DNA of 11,787 nt from ChocPot-Mid sp964511865 (GTDB lineage: Bacteria; Bacteroidota; Ignavibacteria; Kapaibacteriales; UBA2268): positions 1-11,787 of the forward strand of contig CAZEHW010000101.1 in NCBI GenBank assembly GCA_964511865.1. The letters are read 5' to 3'. Shown piece after piece: positions 1-5,988 of this stretch. The stretch's first letter is position 1. Each line of letters begins with the position of its first letter. Below the pieces are notes generated by a model, which saw nothing but the letters and a program-made list of their open reading frames with translations, was not told where the DNA came from and did not search any database. Both the position numbers and the translations under genes were made by a program.

Positions 1-369
1 AAATTCAATGACGACTTTTCTCTGCAGTTGACTCCGACTTTGGTACATCGGAATTTAGTACCTACAGCTTTGGACGATAACGATATTTTCGCTTTGGGGA
101 TAGGAGGAAGATATAAACTTACTGACCGAATCTCTTTCAATATTGAGTATTTTTACGTGCTAAGACCTACATGGAATATCGAATCTGAATTCACTAATCC
201 GCTTTCCATTGGCTTCGATATTGAAACCGGCGGTCATGTTTTCCAGATTATGCTCTCTAATTCTCTCGGAATGATCGAAAAACACTACATTGCCGAAAAT
301 ACCGGAACATGGGGCAACGGCGATATTCATCTCGGCTTTAATATTTCCAGAGTATTTACGTTATATTAA
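1..369 (+). CDS. DUF5777-like beta-barrel protein, C-terminal part (5' truncated by window)
   Basis: The reading frame is open from base 1, so the gene begins upstream of the window; the last 122 residues are visible. The TTG at 28 is an internal codon and need not be a start. The visible part alternates polar and hydrophobic residues as in outer-membrane beta strands. Recognisable pieces are LGIGGRYKLTDRISFNIEYFY, a central GFDIETGGHVFQIMLSNS, and a C-terminal GDIHLGFNISRVFTLY, which I associate with the DUF5777 beta-barrel family. The molecular function of that family is not known to me; an outer-membrane location is inferred. The downstream neighbours are a YceI-family protein (72 bp gap) and an OB-fold protein, a grouping I associate with this family in FCB genomes. 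The family call rests on motif memory, so a generic beta-barrel protein is the fallback. Confidence 0.7.
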   Translation, partial: KFNDDFSLQLTPTLVHRNLVPTALDDNDIFALGIGGRYKLTDRISFNIEYFYVLRPTWNIESEFTNPLSIGFDIETGGHVFQIMLSNSLGMIEKHYIAENTGTWGNGDIHLGFNISRVFTLY

Positions 370-440
370 TAGTAAAAATGTTAGGTGCTATGAAAGGTAC
401 CTTATAAAAATCAACAAAATTATCAAAGGAAGTATCTATA

Positions 441-1022
441 ATGAAAAAAATTATATATATAATATCATTTGCCGTCATGAGCTTTTCGTTGGCTCTTGGA
501 ATTAGCAACACTGCATTTTCACAGGAAAAATATTTCAGTAAAACAGGGCATATCTGGTTTTATTCCGAAACAGCTCTGGAGACAATTGAAGCTCATAATA
601 ATCAGGTTGCATCTGTTATCAATATTAATACAGGAGCAATTGCTTTCGATGTTCTGATGAAATCCTTTAAATTTAAAAAAGCTTTGATGGAAGAACATTT
701 CAATGAGAATTACATTCAATCAGGAAAATATCCAAAATGTACTTTTTCGGGAAAATTTGTCGAATTTAAAATAGAAAATTTTACAAAAGATGGTACATAT
801 AAAACATCGGTTGAAGGTGATATGACTATGCATGGTGTTACAAAACACGTCAAGGAATCAGGTTCTATAGTAGTTAATGACGGAAAGATAATTGCCAAAT
901 CAAAATTCAATCTCAAACCCGAAGATTATGGCATTGAAATTCCGGGTATTGTAAGGGATAAAATTGCTTCGTCAATGGAAATCAATGTTGACATTACTTA
1001 TTTACCATTTCTCAAAAGATGA
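441..1022 (+). CDS. YceI-family periplasmic protein
   Basis: A protein of 193 residues. An N-terminal signal peptide (about residues 1-27, hydrophobic core IIYIISFAVMSFSLALG, likely cleavage after AFS before Gln28) indicates export. The mature part has YceI hallmarks: the stretch around residues 76-103 with ALMEEHFNENYIQSGKYPKC followed by TFSGKF, and later the MTMHGVTKHV segment (about 128-137). YceI proteins are lipocalin-like beta-barrels that bind long lipids such as isoprenoids in the periplasm; the ligand here is unknown. The ATG at 441 is supported by a good Shine-Dalgarno sequence, AAAGGAAG at 425-432, 8 bases upstream. The gene probably forms an operon with the OB-fold gene 26 bp downstream and perhaps with the beta-barrel gene upstream. 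The length is normal for the family and nothing appears broken. Confidence 0.9.
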   Translation: MKKIIYIISFAVMSFSLALGISNTAFSQEKYFSKTGHIWFYSETALETIEAHNNQVASVININTGAIAFDVLMKSFKFKKALMEEHFNENYIQSGKYPKCTFSGKFVEFKIENFTKDGTYKTSVEGDMTMHGVTKHVKESGSIVVNDGKIIAKSKFNLKPEDYGIEIPGIVRDKIASSMEINVDITYLPFLKR

Positions 1023-1048
1023 TATTTTAAATATCCCAGAAAATAATT

Positions 1049-1492
1049 ATGAAAAGAAAAACAAAATATATTTCTGCAGCTGTCCTTGCCTTAATAATAA
1101 TTGGCATTTTTCTTGGCTTCTATATGTACAACAAACCTGTAAAAGACTTTGCCGGTTCTGAAGCTGAAATCACACTTTCAGCCAAAGAATTATTCAATGC
1201 ATTCGCAAAAGACCAAAACAAAGCAACAACTGAATATGTCTCGGCAGACAAGATAATTTTGATAGAAGGGAAAATTCTTGAAATCAACAAAAGCTCTGAA
1301 AACCAAGTTAATATCATACTGGATGTAGATGATCCCGATGGAGATATTTCCTGTACACTCGTGAAAGATAAAACCGGCAAATCAGAAAAATACAAACCCG
1401 GGGATATAATCAAAATTCAGGGGCAATGCACCGGATATCAGGAACTAATCAACAAAGAAGTTATAATGATAAGATGTGGAATTGTTGAATAA
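1049..1492 (+). CDS. Membrane-anchored OB-fold (tRNA_anti-like) protein
   Basis: A protein of 147 residues. Residues about 5-27 (KYISAAVLALIIIGIFLGFY) form one hydrophobic segment, so the protein is anchored in the inner membrane or exported, with the rest in the periplasm. After a helix-like part (about 40-65) the C-terminal half resembles the OB-fold of the tRNA_anti-like family: ADKIILIEGKILEI, then NIILDVDD, a Cys in ISCTLV, KYKPGDIIKIQGQCTGY and a final VIMIRCGIVE. Proteins of this type occur as small exported OB-fold proteins in Bacteroidota. Their function is not established, and despite the family name there is no reason to assume tRNA binding outside the cytoplasm. The gene follows the YceI gene by 26 bp, which suggests co-transcription. 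The Shine-Dalgarno sequence is weak (AGAAAA near 1038). The three Cys residues in the OB part could be a metal or disulfide feature, but this is speculation. Confidence 0.75.
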   Translation: MKRKTKYISAAVLALIIIGIFLGFYMYNKPVKDFAGSEAEITLSAKELFNAFAKDQNKATTEYVSADKIILIEGKILEINKSSENQVNIILDVDDPDGDISCTLVKDKTGKSEKYKPGDIIKIQGQCTGYQELINKEVIMIRCGIVE

Positions 1493-1572
1493 ATTATACC
1501 TGTTAAGCATAATATACATCTTCGTCTGTTCAATAAACAAATCACATTTTTTCTCCTTACTCAAATTCTCAA

Positions 1573-1580
1573 TATATTTG
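1573..1580 (+). promoter_or_regulatory. Putative Bacteroidota-type -7 promoter element (copy 1)
   Basis: TATATTTG matches the TAnnTTTG -7 consensus of the Bacteroidota primary sigma factor. It lies 82 bases upstream of the DUF4258 start at 1663. No TTTG is visible at the expected -33 spacing; only a T-run at 1547-1552 is in about the right place. The element and about 45 bases downstream of it recur almost unchanged at 2893. Confidence 0.5.
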
Positions 1581-1662
1581 CATGATATTTAATTTATTAA
1601 GCTGAATCATTATTAAAAGGAAATTTCTTAAATTTGTATTATATATTAAACTTAAGGATTAA

Positions 1663-1917
1663 ATGGATTATTTATTTTCAAATCATGCTATTGAAAAGAT
1701 ATTGAAAAGAAAAATACCAATCGAATTGGTCGAAGAGGTGATGCATAATCCTGAGCAAAAATTATTACAGAATGATAAAACAATTTTTCAATCAATTATT
1801 AATACTGAAGCTAAAGAATATCTTTTAAGGGTATTCGTTGATACTATTAAAGTACCAAATGTGGTTATAACAGTATATTTAACAAATAAAATTACAAAAT
1901 ACTGGAGAGTAAAATGA
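1663..1917 (+). CDS. DUF4258 domain protein (toxin-like partner of DUF2283)
   Basis: A protein of 84 residues, cytoplasmic, with no signal peptide. The N-terminus carries the DUF4258 signature FSNHAIEKILKRKIP (residues 5-19; a His-Ala followed by a basic Arg-Lys segment), then VEEVMHNPEQ. The C-terminal half is beta-rich and ends NKITKYWRVK. DUF4258 proteins are small, RelE/BrnT-like in layout, and often paired with DUF2283 or antitoxin-like genes. A toxin or RNase activity has not been shown for this family as far as I know, so that role is inferred from size and pairing. The ATG at 1663 is supported by AAGGAT at 1654-1659. The stop overlaps the ATG of the next gene by 4 bases (ATGA at 1914-1917), a sign of translational coupling. 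Confidence 0.85.
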   Translation: MDYLFSNHAIEKILKRKIPIELVEEVMHNPEQKLLQNDKTIFQSIINTEAKEYLLRVFVDTIKVPNVVITVYLTNKITKYWRVK

Positions 1918-2108
1918 AAATAAAATATGACAAAGAAGTTGATGTGATAAATCTTCAATTTAGTGATTCTGAAATATTCGAAACTGATGAGGATAAGCCC
2001 GGAGTCATAATAGATTATGATAAAAACGGCAATATTGTAGAAATCGAGATTTTGAATGCTTCAAAGCATACAAGCCAACCATCGAAAGTGGAGTATGAAT
2101 TTGCGTAG
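1914..2108 (+). CDS. DUF2283 domain protein (partner of DUF4258)
   Basis: A protein of 64 residues that matches DUF2283 over its whole length. It shows the opening MKIKYDKEVDVINLQFSDSE, the centre KPGVIIDYDKNGNIVEIEIL and the following NASKH. DUF2283 proteins are small, acidic, single-domain proteins. They are repeatedly found next to DUF4258 genes, which suggests an interacting pair, possibly toxin-antitoxin-like with this protein as the acidic neutralising partner; that role is inference. The start overlaps the DUF4258 stop (ATGA). GGAGAG at 1904-1909 inside the upstream gene serves as Shine-Dalgarno sequence. Gene order is putative toxin first and antitoxin second, as in the higBA and brnTA arrangements. 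The protein is intact and of typical family length. Confidence 0.88.
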   Translation: MKIKYDKEVDVINLQFSDSEIFETDEDKPGVIIDYDKNGNIVEIEILNASKHTSQPSKVEYEFA

Positions 2109-2131
2109 AAACTAACAATAATGATAAACTT

Positions 2132-2833
2132 ATGAAAAAAGACATTGTCGGTTTAAATCCATTTACCAAAATCTTTGGTATAACGGTAATAATTGTAATA
2201 CTATTTTCATGTCAAAAAGACGATAAAAATAATTTAGAAAATAAAGTCATTAAAATTGATTGGGGAGACATTAGCAAAAAACCAAAAAATTTATCAGAAT
2301 GTTATCATAAGCTTGACAGTTTGCTCCCAGATTCCATTAAGAAAAAAATACGGAATAGTATTGACGTAGATATAATGACTGATTTTCATTTTTCCTTAGG
2401 TCTTTATATTAGAAACAATTGGATTAGACACGGCAACTCATTACTTGAAAAATCAATAAATGATAGTAACTATGATATTTCAATTGATGATTTAGGTGGA
2501 GTGATTTTAGATGGATATTGGCATTACCTTCATAAAAAAAAGTTCGATTATCGGAAAAAATTAGAAAATGCCGAATTTTATTATAGAGGTGTTGAAGAAC
2601 CCACTGAAAATATAATCCCTAAAAATGTTCATTTAAAAAAAACTAACGAGATAAGTCTATTTGATATAGGTGATTCTTGTTATTCAATTCATTCATATAA
2701 CATACTAAATAATCATGATTATTATATTTATGTTTATCCTTGGGGATGGAAAAGAATAACTCAAAATATTTATAAAAAACTGAGAAATGTAAATCAAAGA
2801 ACGACAACAATTAAGAAAATCTATAATAAATGA
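2132..2833 (+). CDS. Putative lipoprotein with DUF6794-like region
   Basis: A protein of 233 residues. A hydrophobic segment (about residues 13-26, IFGITVIIVILFS) ends in a lipobox-like LFSC with Cys27, followed by a charged QKDDKNN linker. This indicates a lipoprotein signal peptide, somewhat long at the N-terminus. The segment about 50-130 (KNLSECYHKLDSLLPDSIKK, then DFHFSLGLYIRNNWIRHGNS, then DDLGGVILDGYWHYLH) resembles what I recall of DUF6794: a short helical pair, the F-H-x-S-L-G-x-x-I-R-N-x-W core, and an I-L-x-x-Y-W/H motif. Function is unknown. The C-terminal 90 residues are rich in Asn, Tyr and Lys and match nothing I know. There is no Shine-Dalgarno sequence before the ATG. The gene is strikingly A/T-rich, with Ile, Asn and Lys codons dominant, unlike the glycosidase gene that follows, which suggests accessory origin. 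Confidence 0.6.
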   Translation: MKKDIVGLNPFTKIFGITVIIVILFSCQKDDKNNLENKVIKIDWGDISKKPKNLSECYHKLDSLLPDSIKKKIRNSIDVDIMTDFHFSLGLYIRNNWIRHGNSLLEKSINDSNYDISIDDLGGVILDGYWHYLHKKKFDYRKKLENAEFYYRGVEEPTENIIPKNVHLKKTNEISLFDIGDSCYSIHSYNILNNHDYYIYVYPWGWKRITQNIYKKLRNVNQRTTTIKKIYNK

Positions 2834-2892
2834 TTAGTTATATCCTTTCGAATATTTGATTGAATTATAAATATCGATAATAATATTTTCTC

Positions 2893-2900
2893 TATATTTG
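2893..2900 (+). promoter_or_regulatory. Putative Bacteroidota-type -7 promoter element (copy 2)
   Basis: TATATTTG matches the TAnnTTTG -7 consensus and lies 33 bases upstream of the ATG at 2934 of the GH106-like gene. The implied leader is short, about 25 bases. No TTTG occurs at the expected -33 spacing; the nearest, at 2855-2858, is too far away. The downstream TTAATTTATT and AATCATTAT segments are shared with copy 1 at 1573. Confidence 0.55.
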
Positions 2901-2933
2901 CATTATAATTAATTTATTTTTGGGTAAATCATT

Positions 2934-4907
2934 ATGAAAATAATATTTGTTACTTGTCTAATCTTTTTTGCAGTTGTTGCTACTGCTTTAAGTCAGAATG
3001 TATATAAGATTCCAATATTTAAGTCGGATATTAATTTAGAAAATATTAACAAACCTTTTGCCCGATACTGGTGGTTCGCCTCAATAATTAAAGAGAAGGA
3101 CATTCGTTTTAATCTCGATTGGCTCAAAGCAAATGGCTTTGGTGGTGCTGAAATCGCATGGGTTTATCCCTTGAACAGATTCAACAAAGCTGATACATCC
3201 TACACTCCGCGTCAGGAATGGCTAAGCCCCGAATGGACAAAAATTGTTGAATATGCCGTTAAGTATGCTGACAGCATCGGTTTGGGTTGCGATTTAACAT
3301 TCGGAACTCTTTGGCCCTTCGGAGATACCAAAGTTAAATTTGAAGAAGCTACTCAAAAATTTGGAGACACAAGTTGGAGGCAAGAAATCAGCCGTTCGTG
3401 GGAGCATCCAAAGACGGGTTATGTGATTGACCATCTTTCTCCAAAAAATTATTTGCCTTATTTCAACCGACTGATGAATGCTTTTCCACATCCAAAAACA
3501 AATCTTTCACAAAACTACTTCATAGATAGTTGGGAAGTTGAAGCCGAAGAGCTTTGGTGCGATGGTTTTGATATTGACTTTAAAAACAAATTCGGTTACG
3601 ATATTACCCCATTCATGGATTCAATTTATACTGAAGCTAACAAACATTACCTCTACGATTACATGACATTAATTTCGGAAAAAGTCCTTAGATTTTATAA
3701 CGATTATGATTCGATTATGAGTAGAAATTTGCTATTTTCAAGAGGACAGGTTTCAGGTGCTCCATGTGATTTGATTTCAGGATATTCTTTGCTCGATATA
3801 CCCGAAGGGGAGTCAATGCTATTCGAGCCGGAGTTCAATACAATTCCTGCGTCTGCGGCATTGCTGACAGAAAAAAAAGTTGTGAGTGCTGAAACATTTA
3901 CTTGTTTATACGGCTGGCCTCGTGATTACATTCGCGAAGAGCAAACGGCAGATTTGAAATTAGTTGCCGATGCTTTATTTGCGAATGGAGTAAATCACAT
4001 TATCTGGCACGGGAAAGCACACAATCCTAAAGATTGCGATACTGTTAATTTTTATGCAACAACTCACATCGGATTTTCAGGTAGTTTAGCACCTGAAATT
4101 CCACAGTTCAACAAGTATCTTGAAACAGTTTCCGGCTATATGAAAAAAGGTCGCACCTATTCGGACATTGCCGTCTATCTGCCGACAGAAGATTCATGGA
4201 TTGCAGGAGTTATGCCCAAAGAAAAGCAGTTTATCTGGGCTTGGGGCTATTATGAAATGAGGTATGTTTATTTTCCTGATGAACTTGCAGGTTATAATCC
4301 CGTTTGGATTAATTATGAGTTTCTTCAAAAAGCAGATGTTAAAAATAACAAATTGTACATCGGAGGTTTGGTAACCGAATATCTTTATGTTGATGCAAAA
4401 TATCTTGATTATAAAGTTGTAAAAAGATTATTTGAATTAGTAAACAATGGCTTGACAATTATTATGAAGCAAAAACCTCAACAGCCATCTGCTATTAAAA
4501 ATGTAAATTACTATAAACTTGTTGAATCACTTTTTGCTTCTGAAAATGTTACCGGTTCTTTACCGAAATATTTTATACCATTCATAACAGGAAAAGATAT
4601 CCCAATTCATTGGGTGCAAGAATCAAGAAATTCACTTTATATCTTCTTTCCAAATCCGAAAAGCAGAAGATTAAAATTCCCTTTGGAATATGGTCAGTCA
4701 TTAAATAATAAAACATTCAAAAATGATATAACAATTAATTATGAAGGCAAAACTTATAAACTAAATTTAACATTTGAGCCGTATCAGTCTTTGCTATACA
4801 AAATAAAAGATAGTAAAATTGAACAGATTGATATTCAGTTTGTTCCTAAAACTCCGATTGTGAAGAAAAGACCGGAAGATTATGTTGCTCCGTGGTTAGT
4901 TAAGTAG
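2934..4907 (+). CDS. Secreted GH106-like glycoside hydrolase (alpha-L-rhamnosidase family)
   Basis: A protein of 657 residues. The signal peptide covers about residues 1-20, with cleavage likely at ALS before Gln21. The next part resembles the (beta/alpha)8 barrel of GH106: FARYWWFASI (42-51), then LDWLKANGFGGAEIAWVYPL (61-80), EWLSPEW (95-101), and GCDLTFGTLWPFG (118-130). Candidate catalytic or calcium-binding acids are in FIDSWEVEAEELW (196-208) and VSAETFTCLYGWPRDY (317-332, Glu320). Next comes ADALFANGVNHIIWHG (345-360), typical of the family. GH106 enzymes release terminal alpha-L-rhamnose from plant and bacterial polysaccharides. Full-length members have about 1100 residues with extra beta-sandwich modules; this one is much shorter and keeps only a small beta-rich tail (about 530-657). 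No type IX sorting domain is visible at the C-terminus (it ends EDYVAPWLVK). Specificity cannot be assigned from sequence alone. No polysaccharide-utilisation partners lie nearby. Confidence 0.75.
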   Translation: MKIIFVTCLIFFAVVATALSQNVYKIPIFKSDINLENINKPFARYWWFASIIKEKDIRFNLDWLKANGFGGAEIAWVYPLNRFNKADTSYTPRQEWLSPEWTKIVEYAVKYADSIGLGCDLTFGTLWPFGDTKVKFEEATQKFGDTSWRQEISRSWEHPKTGYVIDHLSPKNYLPYFNRLMNAFPHPKTNLSQNYFIDSWEVEAEELWCDGFDIDFKNKFGYDITPFMDSIYTEANKHYLYDYMTLISEKVLRFYNDYDSIMSRNLLFSRGQVSGAPCDLISGYSLLDIPEGESMLFEPEFNTIPASAALLTEKKVVSAETFTCLYGWPRDYIREEQTADLKLVADALFANGVNHIIWHGKAHNPKDCDTVNFYATTHIGFSGSLAPEIPQFNKYLETVSGYMKKGRTYSDIAVYLPTEDSWIAGVMPKEKQFIWAWGYYEMRYVYFPDELAGYNPVWINYEFLQKADVKNNKLYIGGLVTEYLYVDAKYLDYKVVKRLFELVNNGLTIIMKQKPQQPSAIKNVNYYKLVESLFASENVTGSLPKYFIPFITGKDIPIHWVQESRNSLYIFFPNPKSRRLKFPLEYGQSLNNKTFKNDITINYEGKTYKLNLTFEPYQSLLYKIKDSKIEQIDIQFVPKTPIVKKRPEDYVAPWLVK

Positions 4908-4931
4908 AAAGTTTGTAAAGTTTGTAAAGTT
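4908..4931 (+). repeat. Short tandem repeat, 9-bp unit AAAGTTTGT, about 2.7 copies
   Basis: AAAGTTTGT at 4908-4916 and again at 4917-4925, then AAAGTT at 4926-4931. The array starts immediately after the TAG stop of the glycosidase gene and ends 11 bases before the DUF2007 start, so it fills the whole spacer. It may be slipped-strand expansion; no regulatory role is visible. Confidence 0.8.
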
Positions 4932-4942
4932 AGAAAGAAAGA

Positions 4943-5191
4943 ATGCAAATGAAATTCATAAAACTAAAAACCTGTAATAATGTTTTCGAGGCAAACATCA
5001 TCAAAGGACACCTCGAAAGCGAAGAAATTCAATGTTATATTGCCAATGAGCACATTTCGAACTTGCTACCATCCATGAATACCATGGAAGGAGAGGGTCC
5101 TCAGATAATGGTAATAGAATCTGAATATGAAAGAGCCTTGGAGTTAATAACAGAGCATTTTGATATTGATGAAGAAACCGAAGAAAATTAA
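4943..5191 (+). CDS. DUF2007 domain protein
   Basis: A protein of 82 residues, soluble and acidic, without signal peptide. It shows the DUF2007 pattern: FIKLKTCNNVFEANIIKGHL (residues 5-24; the N-terminal strand and helix), then ESEEIQCYIANEHISNLLPS, a GPQIMVIESEYERALELI strand-helix unit, and an acidic tail. The fold is ferredoxin-like (PII-like), and such proteins are annotated as putative signal-transducing proteins; no specific role is established. The ATG at 4943 is preceded by a purine-rich AGAAAGAAAGA. A second in-frame ATG at 4949 is an equally possible start. The gene lies 35 bp after the glycosidase gene and 20 bp before the TauE/SafE permease gene, so co-transcription with the permease is likely. 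Confidence 0.85.
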   Translation: MQMKFIKLKTCNNVFEANIIKGHLESEEIQCYIANEHISNLLPSMNTMEGEGPQIMVIESEYERALELITEHFDIDEETEEN

Positions 5192-5211
5192 TAATAATAT
5201 CTTGTAAACAC

Positions 5212-5946
5212 ATGGAATTTAGCTGGGAAATAGTATTATTCTTGTTGGTGATTTTCACATCAGCCATGTTTCGTTCGACATTTGGCTTCGGTGATGCATT
5301 GATTTCAATGCCATTGCTTGCTATGTTTATCAGTGTAAAGACCGCTTCTCCTATCGTTGCTTTTACCGGTTTTGTTATTTCGATTGTTATTCTAATTGCT
5401 AATAAAAACTCTTTCAACATCAAAAAAGTCTGGCATCTGATATTGTTTTCTTTAATCGGAATCCCAATCGGGATACTTTTTTTAAGAGACTCACATGAGG
5501 ATTTAGTAAAAACTGTTTTAGCCATTATGCTGATTTTATTCGCCCTTTATAGATTAATTGATCCTGATATAAGACAACTCAAATCAAATAAATTCTCGTG
5601 GCTCTTCGGTATTGTCTCCGGCGCTCTCGGTGGTGCGTATAATACGAACGGTCCTCCGATTATAATATATGGTTCTTTGAAAAAATGGGAGCCAAAAGAA
5701 TTCAGGATTCTATTGCAGGGGATTTTTCTTCCAACCAACTTTTTTATTATTATCGGTCATGGTGTTGCCGGCTTCTGGACAAATACTGTTTTAATGTATT
5801 TTCTTTTAGCTCTCCCATTTATTATATCAGCAATATTTATCGGTACCAAAATCAATAACCGGCTTTCTCAGGATAAGTTTAATAAGTTCATTTATTTATT
5901 TCTGTTGATTATAGGAATAATATTATTAATAAAAACATATTTTTAG
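5212..5946 (+). CDS. TauE/SafE-family membrane permease
   Basis: A protein of 244 residues that is hydrophobic almost throughout, with about eight membrane segments (roughly 6-20, 28-42, 45-64, 72-91, 99-114, 129-142, 166-188, 192-212 and 224-243; two of these may merge or re-enter). The two half-repeats of TauE/SafE are recognisable: the first has FRSTFGFGDALISMPLLAMF (20-39), the second has SGALGGAYNTNGPPIIIYGS (136-155), with the conserved Gly-Gly and Asn-Gly-Pro-Pro. Family members export or take up sulfite, sulfoacetate, taurine-derived sulfonates and other organic anions across the inner membrane. The substrate here cannot be assigned, because no sulfur-metabolism gene is nearby. The length is normal for the family. 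The ATG at 5212 has no Shine-Dalgarno sequence, so translation may depend on coupling with the DUF2007 gene 20 bp upstream. Confidence 0.88.
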   Translation: MEFSWEIVLFLLVIFTSAMFRSTFGFGDALISMPLLAMFISVKTASPIVAFTGFVISIVILIANKNSFNIKKVWHLILFSLIGIPIGILFLRDSHEDLVKTVLAIMLILFALYRLIDPDIRQLKSNKFSWLFGIVSGALGGAYNTNGPPIIIYGSLKKWEPKEFRILLQGIFLPTNFFIIIGHGVAGFWTNTVLMYFLLALPFIISAIFIGTKINNRLSQDKFNKFIYLFLLIIGIILLIKTYF

Positions 5947-5988
5947 TATATTTATAAAATTGCTTTTGTTAAAAGTTTAAATTATATT

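Noticed and set aside
394..403. Perfect palindrome AAGGTACCTT between the beta-barrel and YceI genes, as an operator.
   Set aside because: It is a single short palindrome with no second copy or known regulator; chance is sufficient.
1493..1662. A possible small RNA or riboswitch in the longest gap.
   Set aside because: Apart from the -7 element and the duplicated leader no stable G/C-containing stem or known aptamer pattern is visible.
5001..5525. A 174-codon open frame on the minus strand across the DUF2007 and permease genes.
   Set aside because: It lies antisense to two genes with clear family motifs, and its translation shows no domain, signal peptide or start signal.
5963..5975. CTTTTGTTAAAAG hairpin after the permease gene, as terminator.
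   Set aside because: A 5-bp stem with one G/C pair and no following T-run does not meet the usual pattern.
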